This document shows positions 54,222 through 62,967 of a stretch of DNA of 64,000 nt, one piece after another. The translations under genes were made by a program, and so were the position numbers. The stretch's first letter is position 1. Every line of letters begins with the position of its first letter. Under the pieces are notes generated by a model, which did no database searches, was not told the origin of the DNA, and saw only the letters and a program-made list of their open reading frames with translations. The stretch comes from an uncultured Cellulosilyticum sp. (lineage in GTDB: Bacteria; Bacillota; Clostridia; Lachnospirales; Cellulosilyticaceae), in assembly GCA_934725855.1 (NCBI GenBank), contig CAKVCL010000003.1, positions 105,029-169,028 on the forward strand. Reading direction: 5' to 3'.

Positions 54222-54632
54222 TTATTGCCAGCTTCTGCTAGCTTCTTCAATATTTTCATAAGTTGCAACTAATTCTGTCTTTTTTCTTCCCATAGCATGC
54301 TTTGCTTTACGATTTTCTACACTATCAAAGATAATTGAAAAATCATAGTCCTCAGGATAAAGGCTGGCTGCTGGAACTAACAATTTCACACGTTTAATAT
54401 TAACTAGTTTCTTACGCCCTTGAATTTGTACGCCTACTAGTCCTTCTTTATTTTCTGGCTCAAATACAATTCCTTTAAGCTTTTGCGGAAATACCATCAC
54501 GCTATCCCCTATAGTAAATTGAGCTTTCTTATTACTTTGTGCTTCTTTCTTTTCATAAACCAACTTAGGTGCATTACTTGTGCTTGTTACATACTGCTTC
54601 TTCTCTTTTTTAAGCATCTTCTTCTGATTCAC
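54222..54632 (-). CDS. KOW-like C-terminal part of the MutS2-like protein, -1 frame
   Basis: The frame of 136 codons can open at GTG 54632 (GTGA overlap with the previous stop), but no good ribosome site precedes it. Residues 40-85 read GDSVMVFPQKLKGIVFEPEN and continue with VGVQIQGRKKLVNIKRVKLL, a match to the KOW-like domain that follows the ATPase in MutS2. The end contains YDFSIIFDSVENRKAKHAM, which I associate with Smr-less MutS2 relatives. This sequence is therefore probably the natural C-terminal portion of the upstream ATPase, joined by a -1 frameshift or split by mutation. No Smr nuclease domain follows. Confidence 0.75.
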   Translation of the reverse strand: MNQKKMLKKEKKQYVTSTSNAPKLVYEKKEAQSNKKAQFTIGDSVMVFPQKLKGIVFEPENKEGLVGVQIQGRKKLVNIKRVKLLVPAASLYPEDYDFSIIFDSVENRKAKHAMGRKKTELVATYENIEEASRSWQ

Positions 54633-56197
54633 ATTCTTTTCTTCTTGTTCTTTTTTTGCTCCTTTTTCCTGTCATCTAAAATATAGCTTTCTGCTATCTC
54701 TAATAGTTCCTCAGGAAAACCTAACTTCTTAGCAATGTAAAGTGCACAACTATCTCCAACTTCACCTATTTTTAAAGTATATAGCGGCATAAGCGTTTCC
54801 TTATCGAATTGCATGCAGGCATTTTGAAGCCCTTCTGTTTCCAAAGCATAAGTTTTTACTTCTGGATAATGTGTTGTTGTGACAAATAGGCTAGACTTTT
54901 GTCTAAGTGCTTCTAATATGGCAATAGCAATTCCCATTCCTTCCTTCGGGTCTGTCCCTGACCCTAATTCATCTAATAAAACCAAGCTTTCACTGGTAGC
55001 TAAACTTAAAATTTCTGTTATGGATTTGATATGTGCTGAGAAGGTTGATAAGCTTTCTTCAATGCTTTGCCCATCTCCAATATCACATAGGATTTGATTG
55101 TTCATGGTAAATAGGCTTCCTTCTCCCACAGGCACATGAAGTCCACTTTGCACCATCATAGAAAGTAACCCTATGGTTTTAAGCGCAACTGTTTTTCCTC
55201 CTGTATTGGGTCCTGTAATCACAATTCCTGTTTCACTCTCTCCCATTTCAAAATCTAAAGGAACACATTTATTAGATGCCAAGAGTGGATGTCTACCCTG
55301 TTTAATGACAATGTGCCTATCTGTTGTCACTTCTACCTTTCTTGCTTTCATGCTGAGTGAAAGTTTACCTTTTGCAAAAGCAAAATCTAAAGCTTCCATC
55401 ATTTCCATATTACTTTTCATCTCAGTAATATAAGCTGCTACGTCATTACTTAACGTATATAAAATACGCCTTACTTCATTACTTTCTGCTATTTCTAAAT
55501 CAGCAAGTTCTTCTTCAAGCTTTCCTAATGCACTAGGTTCAATAAACAATGTACTCCCTGTTCTAGATGTGTCTAAACATTGTCCAGGCACTTGATTCTT
55601 ATATTCCTTCTTAACAGCAATTACATAACGACCATTTCTAGTCATAATATAGGTATCTGCCAGATAGTCCTTCTTTGCTCTAATAATGTGTTCAAGTTTT
55701 GCTTTAATGCCATCTTTCTTGATTTCAATATCTCTTCGGATGCTTCTAAGCGCAGAACTTGCATCGCTATCTACCTCATTATTTCTAATACTCCTATCAA
55801 TTTCTTCTTCTAATTCTTCCATGGTACAAAATCCTCTACCATATAAGGCAAGTTCACAATCTAGATACTCTGCTCTTTGCAAATAGCGTTTCATCTGCCT
55901 TGTACCCTTAGAGAAAGAAGCAACTTGAATGAGGGACTCTGGCTCTAACATGCATCCTATTTCTACATCCTTAATAATCTTCTTCAAATCCTGCATACTA
56001 CTAATAGGTGGCGCGCCAAGGCTATCTATAATTTTCCTTGCTTCTGTTGTTTCTTTGATTTTTTCTTGTAATACTTTTTCATTTAAAATCATGTCTAACT
56101 CAAGACATTTACTTTTTACAACTTCTGATACCGCACAGTCACTTAGCATCTCTAAAATTTTCCCAAATTCTAATATTTGTTTCGCTTTTTTATTCAA
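54629..56197 (-). CDS. MutS2-like ATPase lacking Smr domain (ORF 1)
   Basis: Protein of 522 residues, started by TTG 56197 after AAGGAGAAGAGAACA. An N-terminal coiled core domain (about 1-285) is followed by a MutS-type ATPase: Walker A ITGPNTGGKTVALKTIG, then DGQSIEESLSTFSAHI, Walker B LVLLDELGSGTDPKEG and TTTHYPEVKTYA. This is the MutS2 family, of which full-length members split stalled ribosomes or suppress recombination. It lacks the Smr nuclease and, in this frame, the KOW-like domain. The tail KKEQKKNKKKRM contains a slippery A AAA AAG. It follows a long structured leader with two terminators. Confidence 0.88.
   Translation of the reverse strand: MNKKAKQILEFGKILEMLSDCAVSEVVKSKCLELDMILNEKVLQEKIKETTEARKIIDSLGAPPISSMQDLKKIIKDVEIGCMLEPESLIQVASFSKGTRQMKRYLQRAEYLDCELALYGRGFCTMEELEEEIDRSIRNNEVDSDASSALRSIRRDIEIKKDGIKAKLEHIIRAKKDYLADTYIMTRNGRYVIAVKKEYKNQVPGQCLDTSRTGSTLFIEPSALGKLEEELADLEIAESNEVRRILYTLSNDVAAYITEMKSNMEMMEALDFAFAKGKLSLSMKARKVEVTTDRHIVIKQGRHPLLASNKCVPLDFEMGESETGIVITGPNTGGKTVALKTIGLLSMMVQSGLHVPVGEGSLFTMNNQILCDIGDGQSIEESLSTFSAHIKSITEILSLATSESLVLLDELGSGTDPKEGMGIAIAILEALRQKSSLFVTTTHYPEVKTYALETEGLQNACMQFDKETLMPLYTLKIGEVGDSCALYIAKKLGFPEELLEIAESYILDDRKKEQKKNKKKRM
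54640..54662 (-). other. Candidate -1 programmed frameshift site (A AAA AAG)
   Basis: The heptamer occupies 54656-54650 in the zero-frame reading CAA AAA AAG, seven codons before the stop of the MutS2-like ORF. AGGA lies about 10 bases upstream, as in dnaX-type sites. A -1 shift gives a continuous frame through the KOW-like ORF for a product of about 658 residues. No downstream stem-loop is obvious. Confidence 0.55.
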
Positions 56198-56221
56198 TGT
56201 TCTCTTCTCCTTAAAATTTAA

Positions 56222-56280
56222 CCAAAATAAAAGCCTACGGTACTCCTGCTACACAATAGGTGTAAAATACCATAGGCTTC
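56222..56280 (-). terminator. Second leader terminator, just before the MutS2-like gene
   Basis: AAGCCTATGGTA pairs with TACCGTAGGCTT, followed by TTATTTTGG on the minus strand; it ends 25 bases before the TTG start codon. Confidence 0.75.
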
Positions 56281-56350
56281 ATTTATGTAAATCATTCCCC
56301 CACAATGAAATGATTTGCATCCCACTAAATAAACTCATAGGAAAAATGGC

Positions 56351-56396
56351 ACAATAAAAGCCATAGACTATCTCCTCTATCAGATAGACTATAGCT
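56351..56396 (-). terminator. First leader terminator
   Basis: AGCTATAGTCTATCT pairs with AGATAGTCTATGGCT (one mismatch, one G-U), followed by TTTATTGT on the minus strand. Confidence 0.7.
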
Positions 56397-56597
56397 CCTG
56401 CTTACTCAATAAGAATAACCTTCATTATTCCCTCACATTTTTTACCTACTAAAACAATACTTAGTAGCTCTATATTAGAACGCGAACGTTTTGGTTAAGC
56501 ACCTAAGGCAGAAGTACAACTGAAAATGGCGTACTCAAATAAACAATAGCTTAACTATCGTTTTTTGAAACTCACTATTTCAGTATTCCATATTAAA

Positions 56598-56633
56598 TTA
56601 GTAATTTAATACCTCTACAACCACACTTAACAT
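56598..56633 (-). CDS. Leader peptide ORF, 11 aa
   Basis: ATG 56633 follows AAAGGAGGACGTTT, one of the best ribosome sites in the window, and encodes MLSVVVEVLNY before a TAA. It is near the 5' end of the leader RNA. The length and position match leader peptides that sense ribosome stalling; the peptide itself is not a known arrest sequence to me. Confidence 0.6.
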   Translation of the reverse strand: MLSVVVEVLNY

Positions 56634-56716
56634 AAACGTCCTCCTTTATGACTCAGTCCATTGTTATGATGTTTTTACATCTTTCATGCTTAATGAACTG
56701 TCTTTAACATATCTTG

Positions 56717-56745
56717 ATTATAGTTTCTTAATTGCAAAATTTCAA
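56717..56745 (-). promoter_or_regulatory. Promoter of the MutS2-like operon leader
   Basis: TTGAAA (56740-56745) and TATAAT (56717-56722) are 17 bases apart on the minus strand. Confidence 0.8.
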
Positions 56746-57003
56746 TACCTATTTTAATTATTAGTGATTTTTTATATTTTAATTCATAAGAATTAACCTA
56801 TATATAAAATCATTGAACGGCTTTAGTCTCTTCATTTATTTATCATAGCACAAAGGGGATGGTATTAGATATGATACTAACGATAATTATAGTATTATCT
56901 ATTTCATCTTGACTATTCTTAAAATTAATTGGTAATCATATAATCATCACATTTAAAGTCTAAACTATGAAAATACATATTAATAGAAAGAAGATTAAAA
57001 TAA

Positions 57004-58224
57004 ATGAATTCATTAATCTGGTCGTTTCAAAAGCTATATTATAGGACTTATCAAGCTCTTATGGGACTGCTTCTTAAATGCACTCCTTTTCCAAAACAAA
57101 CGGTTATTTCAGGGGCTGGCAGTATTGGCAAGATTCCCTCTATACTAAAAGAAAATAAAATCAGTAATATTCTTCTGGTTTGTAGCAAGTCTGTTAGAAA
57201 ACATGGTTTACTTGATAAATTATTACTTGAATTAGATGATAACGATATTTTATATACTATATTTGAAGATATCAAACCTAATCCTACAACTACCAATGTT
57301 GAAGAAGGACATAAACTTTATATTGAAAATGGTTGCCAAGCTATTGTTGCAATAGGCGGTGGTTCTCCCTTAGATTGTGCCAAATTAATTGGCGTAAAGG
57401 TAACTAGCCCTAAGCTTGCTTATGAAACTATGCACCATATAACGGGTATCAAAAGACCTATTCCACTTATGATTGCTGTGCCAACAACAGCTGGTACAGG
57501 TTCAGAAAGTACAGTAGCTGCTGTTATTACAGATGAACATCAACATAGCAAATATAGTGCTTTATCTTTATTTTTAATGCCTAAGTATGCTATTTTGGAT
57601 GAAACACTTACGTTAGGTTTGCCTAAAGACTTTTCTGCTTATACAGGTATGGATGCACTTACTCATGCTATAGAAGCTTACGTGGGTAACTTTAATACAA
57701 GCTACACAAGTAATGAGGCACTAAAAGCCATTAAACTGATCTTTGAAAATATAGAACGTGTTTATTTCGAACCTCTTAATATTGAAGCTAGAAAAAATAT
57801 GCTTATTGCCTCAAACTATGCAGCTAACGCCTTTACCAGAGCTTATGTCGGTTATGTTCATTCTATTTCACATGCCCTTAGTGCGCTTTATGATGTAGGT
57901 CATGGGAAAACAAATGCTATTATTCTTCCTTATGTCCTTAAGTTCTATGGTAAAAGCATTGAGCCTAAATTAGCTCACATTGCCATCTATACTGGCCTTG
58001 GAGAAAGATCAGAAGCCCCTTCACTGCTTGCCCAAAAAGTAATTACCAAAATTGAAGCACTTAATAAAACAATGGGTATTCCAAATAAAGTTAATGAAAT
58101 TAACACTGAAGATATTGACCTCATTGTAGACAAAGCCTTAACGGAAGCGAATCCTTCTTATCCCGTTCCCAAAATTATGAGCACCAATGAATGTATGAGC
58201 TTAGTTCGTAAACTTATTCCATAA
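57004..58224 (+). CDS. Iron-containing alcohol dehydrogenase
   Basis: Protein of 406 residues of the Fe-ADH family. The NAD-binding loop is AIGGGSPLDCAKLIG; PTTAGTGSESTVAAV follows. Metal-binding residues lie in GMDALTHAIEAYV (Asp and His) and HSISHALSALYDVGHGKTNA (two His). It reduces aldehydes to alcohols or the reverse, a common fermentative activity in clostridia. An N-terminal stretch of about 40 residues (SFQKLYYRTYQALMGLLLK) precedes the catalytic core and is longer than in many members. It appears monocistronic. The substrate, for example butyraldehyde or propanediol aldehydes, is not predictable. Confidence 0.93.
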   Translation: MNSLIWSFQKLYYRTYQALMGLLLKCTPFPKQTVISGAGSIGKIPSILKENKISNILLVCSKSVRKHGLLDKLLLELDDNDILYTIFEDIKPNPTTTNVEEGHKLYIENGCQAIVAIGGGSPLDCAKLIGVKVTSPKLAYETMHHITGIKRPIPLMIAVPTTAGTGSESTVAAVITDEHQHSKYSALSLFLMPKYAILDETLTLGLPKDFSAYTGMDALTHAIEAYVGNFNTSYTSNEALKAIKLIFENIERVYFEPLNIEARKNMLIASNYAANAFTRAYVGYVHSISHALSALYDVGHGKTNAIILPYVLKFYGKSIEPKLAHIAIYTGLGERSEAPSLLAQKVITKIEALNKTMGIPNKVNEINTEDIDLIVDKALTEANPSYPVPKIMSTNECMSLVRKLIP

Positions 58225-58232
58225 AATTTAAT

Positions 58233-58283
58233 AAAAAGGCTTTGACCTAATCAAATCTATACTTATGGTCAAAGCCTTTTCTT
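58233..58283. terminator. Bidirectional terminator between Fe-ADH and Nudix genes
   Basis: The stem AAAAGGCTTTGACC / GGTCAAAGCCTTTT lies between two convergent genes, with T-rich flanks on both sides. Confidence 0.9.
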
Positions 58284-58308
58284 TCATTCACTTGATTTAC
58301 TACAAAAA

Positions 58309-58881
58309 CTACATCTTCTTCACATAAGCCTTAGCCTTTTCAATCAGCTTATGATAAACCTTAATAATCTCTGGTTCATTACTATATTTCTCAATTTCTT
58401 CAATCTTAATCCACTTCACACCACTATTTTCTGCTTCATTAATATGAAGTGTTTGATTCTCATCAGCAATTAAAATATAAGCTACTGACAAGTGCATATG
58501 AGTTGCTACATATTTACCCTTCTTCACATGTCCCCATACAGGTAATATATCTACAGAAGCAATCTTCTCCATAAGTGGCTCAATGCTTGTCACCCCAGTT
58601 TCCTCTTTGGCTTCTTTTATAGCTACATAAAGTAAATCTTCATCTCCATCTGCATGTCCGCCTGTCCATGCCCATGTATTATAAATATTATGATGAATCA
58701 TAAGTACTTTTGTAAGCTCTTTATTCATAATAAATCCAGAGCTCGTCATGTGAGCAAACTTGTTTTCTCTTAATAAAATATTGTCTGGATACTCATTGAT
58801 ATATTGTAAAATGACTCTCTTTTCTGCTTCTTCCTGCTCATTAATCGGTTCATACGCGATAATTGCTTCTTTGTAATTCAT
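58309..58881 (-). CDS. Nudix hydrolase
   Basis: Protein of 190 residues. The Nudix box is present as GGHADGDEDLLYVAIKEAKEETG, with positions GxxxxxE and KExxEE conserved, although Lys replaces the usual Arg before the first Glu of the REUXEE core. Nudix enzymes cleave nucleoside diphosphates linked to other groups. The region MIHHNIYNTWAWTGGHADGD resembles house-cleaning or MutT-like members. It lies 25 bases downstream of aroB on the same strand; a functional link is not evident. Confidence 0.9.
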   Translation of the reverse strand: MNYKEAIIAYEPINEQEEAEKRVILQYINEYPDNILLRENKFAHMTSSGFIMNKELTKVLMIHHNIYNTWAWTGGHADGDEDLLYVAIKEAKEETGVTSIEPLMEKIASVDILPVWGHVKKGKYVATHMHLSVAYILIADENQTLHINEAENSGVKWIKIEEIEKYSNEPEIIKVYHKLIEKAKAYVKKM

Positions 58882-58906
58882 CTTCTTCTCCTTGTGGTCA
58901 ATCAGT

Positions 58907-60037
58907 TTATCTTACCTCTGCAATAGTACCTCTAATAAAATCTTCTTCTAGTGCAATGGAATAGTTTCCATCTTCATATTGTTTGACACTGCCAATGCCA
59001 TCTTGAAAAACAAAACGGATTTTACCTTTTCGTACCTTTTTATCCGTATAAAGCTTTTGAACTACTTCTTCTGTTGGCATACTATCTAATAGTTTTGTAG
59101 GAAGACCTGCTTTCTCAATGAGATTTATGACACGCGCTACTTCATCTTTTGTGATATAACCTAACTTCTCTCCGATTTTCACTTGCATAGCCAGCCCAAT
59201 AGCGACTGCCTGTCCATGTAAAAGGCTATAATTACTTAAGGTTTCAATCGCACGCCCTACTGTATGTCCTAAATTTAAGATTTGTCTTAGGTTTGCTTCT
59301 CTTTCATCTTGTTTAACCACTTCGTATTTAATTTTGCAGTTTTTCTCTGCAATATGTTCACAGATTTCTGCATGATTACGAATCCCATCTTTTTCAAGAA
59401 GCTTATCTATATTTTCTTCAAGGAATTCAAAAAAGGCCTTATCTGCAATACAAGCATGTTTAATGGTTTCAGCAAGACCATTACTGATTTGTTCCTTTGG
59501 CAGACTCTCCCAGGTTGCTAAATCAATATAAACCTTTTTAGGTTGATAAATGAGTCCAATTAAGTTTGTCGCAAGAGGTGTATCAACTGCTGTTTTCCCG
59601 CCAACTGAAGCATCTGCTGAACCTAATATCGTGGTTGAGTAGTTGATAAAAGGTATCCCCCTGCCGAAAGTTCCTGCCACAAAACCCGCCATATCTGTGA
59701 CAACCCCACCACCAAGTGCAATGATGCAGCTATCTCTACGGTGCCCTTTAGCAAGCATTTCATCTTCTATCATTTCCTTAGTTGCTCTAACCTTAGATTT
59801 TTCTCCTGCTGGAAAGCTGATTAAATCTGCTTTAAACCCTTCCTCTAATAAACGTGAATAAAGCATATCCCCATAAAGCTCTTTTACAGTAGAATCAGTT
59901 ACTAAAGCATACTTACTGATTCCTTTTCCTAATTCACCTTTTAAATCATTAATTAATGTATTAAATAGGTTTCTACCCACCTCAATATCATACGAATCAT
60001 CTACTACTTTTTTAAGTTCTACATAAAATTTGCTCAC
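58907..60037 (-). CDS. aroB: 3-dehydroquinate synthase
   Basis: The start is GTG 60037, because GGAGGAGATTA directly precedes it; an ATG at 60058 lacks a ribosome site. Protein of 376 residues. AroB motifs are present: IALGGGVVTDMAGFVAGTFGRGI for NAD binding, ILGSADASVGGKTAVD, and the metal-binding His in ILNLGHTVGRAIE and LLHGQAVAIGLAM. It converts DAHP to 3-dehydroquinate, the second step of the shikimate pathway. No other aro genes are adjacent. All catalytic residues appear intact. Confidence 0.95.
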   Translation of the reverse strand: MSKFYVELKKVVDDSYDIEVGRNLFNTLINDLKGELGKGISKYALVTDSTVKELYGDMLYSRLLEEGFKADLISFPAGEKSKVRATKEMIEDEMLAKGHRRDSCIIALGGGVVTDMAGFVAGTFGRGIPFINYSTTILGSADASVGGKTAVDTPLATNLIGLIYQPKKVYIDLATWESLPKEQISNGLAETIKHACIADKAFFEFLEENIDKLLEKDGIRNHAEICEHIAEKNCKIKYEVVKQDEREANLRQILNLGHTVGRAIETLSNYSLLHGQAVAIGLAMQVKIGEKLGYITKDEVARVINLIEKAGLPTKLLDSMPTEEVVQKLYTDKKVRKGKIRFVFQDGIGSVKQYEDGNYSIALEEDFIRGTIAEVR

Positions 60038-60113
60038 ACTAATCTCCTCCGTCATCACTATTCTGTAACTTTATTGTAGCATATGGATTTTAGTTGTTAA
60101 AATATTTTTTAAT

Positions 60114-62444
60114 TTATACCTCTAGAATATACGCTTCGCCTTTAAGATTAACTTTAGCTTTTCCACCTTTACTGAGTTTGCCAAATAGTACTTCGTCTAC
60201 TAACAAAGGCTTAATCTCCCCTTCAATGATTCTTACAATTTCTCTTGCCCCATATTCGTTAGACATACCTTTTTGGGCTATTTGATAAATTACTTTTTTA
60301 TTAAAACTTAACTCTATATTCTTTTCACTTAGTTTTTGTTTGAATAGATTAAGTTGTTTCTTGGTAATGTCTACTGCCATGCTTTCATTGATATGATGGA
60401 AAGTAATTATACTCGTTAACCTATTTCTAAATTCAGGTGTAAAAGTCTTTTTCATAGCCTCACTAATTGCCTCATTATCTAATGTTCTTTCACCAAAGCC
60501 TACTAATTTCTTGCCAATACTAGAAGCACCTGCGTTTGAAGTCATAATTAAAATGACATTTCTAAAATCAGCTTTTCGCCCTTGATTATCTGTTAATGTG
60601 GCATAATCCATCACTTGAAGTAAGATATTATAAATATCTTGATGTGCCTTTTCTATTTCATCTAAAAGCAAGACGCAGTGAGGCGTCTTACGTATCGCAT
60701 CTGTTAAAAGCCCCCCTTCTTCATACCCTACATATCCAGGTGGTGAGCCAATAAGCTTAGAAGTTGTATGCTTTTCCGTATACTCACTCATATCAAAGCG
60801 AATTAATTTAACCCCTAATTCGTCAGCTAATGTTCTTGCGAGCTCTGTTTTTCCTACACCTGTTGGCCCTACAAATAGTAAACTTGCCACTGGTTTTTCT
60901 CCATCGCTTAGTCCAGCCCTTGAAAGTTTAATGCACCTTACGATTTCATCTACTGCTTCATCTTGACCAAATACTTGCTTTTTAAGTTTATTTTCTAAGT
61001 TTTTCAAGACTTGGATTTCATCCTTTTCTACTTTCTGCTTAGGAATATGACAGATTCTAGATAAGGTTGTTTCAATGATAGACAAATCAATCACTTGTTT
61101 CTTTTTTATTTCTGTACTTGTCTTATCTCCAATTTGAGTGGCTCTATAGTAAGCACCTGCCTCATCTAATAAATCAATTGCCTTATCAGGTAAAAAGCGC
61201 TCGTTGATATATTGCTGACTTAACTTAACGGCTCCCTCAATGGCTTCATCTGTATACACAACCCCATGATAGGCTTCATAATGTGCTTTTAACCCTTTTA
61301 ATATTTCTATTGTTTCATCTACAGTTGGCTCTTTAACTTCTATTGGTTGAAAACGTCTGACTAATCCTTTATCTTTACCAAAGTACTTTTTGTATTCCTC
61401 ATAAGTGGTTGCCCCAATAAAGCGAATATGTCCTCCTGTTAGATAAGGTTTCAAAAGGTTAGATGCATCTAAAGAACCTGCCCCAAGTGAGCCTGCTCCT
61501 ACGATATTGTGAATCTCATCAATATAAATAATGGGATTTGGATGTTTCTTTAAGGTATCTAATATCTTTTTAAGTCTTTTTTCAAAGTCACCACGATACT
61601 GCGTTCCTGCTAAAGTTGCTCCTAAATCTAATTCAAAGACTGTAGCATCTAATAAATTACTAGGTACTTTCCCCTCATTAATTCGTCTAGCAAGCCCTTT
61701 TGTAATCGCTGTTTTACCTACACCGGGTTCTCCAATATGCACAGGATTATTTTTTTGTTTGCGGCATAACACTTGAATAGTTCTTTCAATAATGTCTTCT
61801 CTACCCACTAATGGCTCTTGCTCTTTTTCTACGGATTCATTTAAATTGGTTACATACTTAGAAAGCTTAACTAACGCTTGTTTCAGTGCCTCTTGGCTAT
61901 TTTCTTGATTATTTTCTTCTATGTTTTCTTTACTTCTTTCATCATTAGGATAATCTTCATCATCATCCTGTCTTTCTTCACCATCTAATTCCGATTCACC
62001 TCTACTATTTGAAGCTTCAAATTTTTCTTCTCTTGCATGGCACATTTCATACAATAACTCTGTCAGCGTCACTTGCTGAAGCTCCATATAATAAGTTGTA
62101 TAGTTTTCAGGCTGATGCATAATACCTGATAATAAATGGTCTAATTCAATTTGATTTTTACCACTGTTTATCACTTGCTCAGTTGCCCATATAAAAGCTT
62201 GTTGCAATCCAAAGCTTTCCATTGGCTCTTTATCAGTTTTTATTATTGCTTCTTCTAAATATGAAGCAAGATTCTCTTTAAGTAACGTGCAATCTCCACC
62301 GCATGCTTCAAATGCTTCTTTAAATGCATCCACTTCACACATGGCAATGACTAAATGCTCTGAGGTAAAATACTCATGTTTCCATTCTATTGCAAGTTTT
62401 CTAGCCTTCATAATAACGTCATTTACTTCTCTTGAAATATACAT
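60114..62444 (-). CDS. clpA: ATP-dependent Clp protease ATPase subunit ClpA
   Basis: Protein of 776 residues with an N-terminal Clp repeat domain (MYISREVNDVIMKARKLA) and two AAA+ modules. Walker A sequences are GEPGVGKTAI and VGPTGVGKTELART; Walker B sequences include IIYIDEIHNIVGAG and LLLDEIEKAHQDI. An acidic linker (about 150-180, rich in Glu/Asp/Asn) lies between N-domain and the first module. ClpA unfolds substrates and feeds them to ClpP. The adaptor ClpS is encoded immediately upstream with a 2-base gap, which supports ClpA over other Clp ATPases. Confidence 0.95.
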   Translation of the reverse strand: MYISREVNDVIMKARKLAIEWKHEYFTSEHLVIAMCEVDAFKEAFEACGGDCTLLKENLASYLEEAIIKTDKEPMESFGLQQAFIWATEQVINSGKNQIELDHLLSGIMHQPENYTTYYMELQQVTLTELLYEMCHAREEKFEASNSRGESELDGEERQDDDEDYPNDERSKENIEENNQENSQEALKQALVKLSKYVTNLNESVEKEQEPLVGREDIIERTIQVLCRKQKNNPVHIGEPGVGKTAITKGLARRINEGKVPSNLLDATVFELDLGATLAGTQYRGDFEKRLKKILDTLKKHPNPIIYIDEIHNIVGAGSLGAGSLDASNLLKPYLTGGHIRFIGATTYEEYKKYFGKDKGLVRRFQPIEVKEPTVDETIEILKGLKAHYEAYHGVVYTDEAIEGAVKLSQQYINERFLPDKAIDLLDEAGAYYRATQIGDKTSTEIKKKQVIDLSIIETTLSRICHIPKQKVEKDEIQVLKNLENKLKKQVFGQDEAVDEIVRCIKLSRAGLSDGEKPVASLLFVGPTGVGKTELARTLADELGVKLIRFDMSEYTEKHTTSKLIGSPPGYVGYEEGGLLTDAIRKTPHCVLLLDEIEKAHQDIYNILLQVMDYATLTDNQGRKADFRNVILIMTSNAGASSIGKKLVGFGERTLDNEAISEAMKKTFTPEFRNRLTSIITFHHINESMAVDITKKQLNLFKQKLSEKNIELSFNKKVIYQIAQKGMSNEYGAREIVRIIEGEIKPLLVDEVLFGKLSKGGKAKVNLKGEAYILEV

Positions 62445-62446
62445 AT

Positions 62447-62752
62447 TTACACCTCTTCTACACTAAGCTTAAATGGAAAGCCAGCTTCCTTTGCCCATCC
62501 CATGGCAGTATTTGTTTTGGTCATAGCTATATCATAAGAATAAATGCCTGCAATCCCTTTGCCTACTTTATGCACATCCATCATAATCTTCTCTGCTTCT
62601 TGAGGTTTCTTATTAAAGATGCGTATAAGGACTTCTATTACAAATTCCATCGTCGTATAGTCATCATTATACATAATCACTTTATATTGTTTAGGCTTTT
62701 TAACTTTAATTTTCTCTCTAGTCTGCCCACTTAATGCACCTTCTCTTTCCAT
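62447..62752 (-). CDS. clpS: Clp protease adaptor ClpS
   Basis: Protein of 101 residues. The core starts YKVIMYNDDYTTMEFVIEVL, the ClpS signature that forms the N-degron pocket (Asn-Asp-Asp and Met). HKVGKGIAGIYSYDIAMTK matches the second conserved block. ClpS delivers proteins with destabilising N-terminal residues to ClpA. The gene is upstream of clpA with almost no gap, so the two are probably cotranscribed and coupled. Confidence 0.96.
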   Translation of the reverse strand: MEREGALSGQTREKIKVKKPKQYKVIMYNDDYTTMEFVIEVLIRIFNKKPQEAEKIMMDVHKVGKGIAGIYSYDIAMTKTNTAMGWAKEAGFPFKLSVEEV

Positions 62753-62871
62753 CCGTGACCCTCTCCTTTTTTATTTATTATAACATGCCTTTATTTATTT
62801 CAAGAACCTTGTTTTAATCATAAATACACATGGGCTATCAGCTCATTTTTTAGTAACCGTTTAATTTTTCC

Positions 62872-62925
62872 ATAAAAAAAGAAACTGTCTACCCTGATTC
62901 ATCTCAGTTTATATAACAGTTTCTT
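62872..62925 (-). terminator. Terminator after the LuxR-HTH/DUF2087 gene
   Basis: AAGAAACTGT pairs with ACAGTTTCTT, followed by TTTTTTTATGG on the minus strand. Confidence 0.85.
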
Positions 62926-62967
62926 AGTCTATAATATAAATATAAAAGGGGGCGAATTTATTAAATT

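Larger units (their letters stand above)
56198..56710 (-). ncRNA. Long structured leader of the MutS2-like operon
   Basis: About 500 nt lie between a good promoter and the TTG start. In order they contain an 11-codon ORF with a strong ribosome site, a stem ACGATAG / CTATTGT, a stem AGTAC / GTACT, a TTCG tetraloop hairpin (AACGTTCGCGTT), stems CTACTAA / TTTAGTAG and GAATAA / TTATTC, and two terminator-like hairpins. I do not recognise it as a known riboswitch class. The layout suggests translation-coupled attenuation. The region 56746-57003 beyond the promoter shows nothing else. Confidence 0.6.

Noticed and set aside
54486..54632. KOW-like ORF as an independent gene with its own start
   Set aside because: GTG overlaps the previous stop but no Shine-Dalgarno is present, and the domain is normally part of the MutS2 chain; kept as a likely continuation of the upstream protein.
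56198..56710. Leader of the MutS2-like operon as a T-box, M-box, FMN, c-di-GMP or guanidine riboswitch
   Set aside because: No T-box sequence or other class-defining motif could be found.
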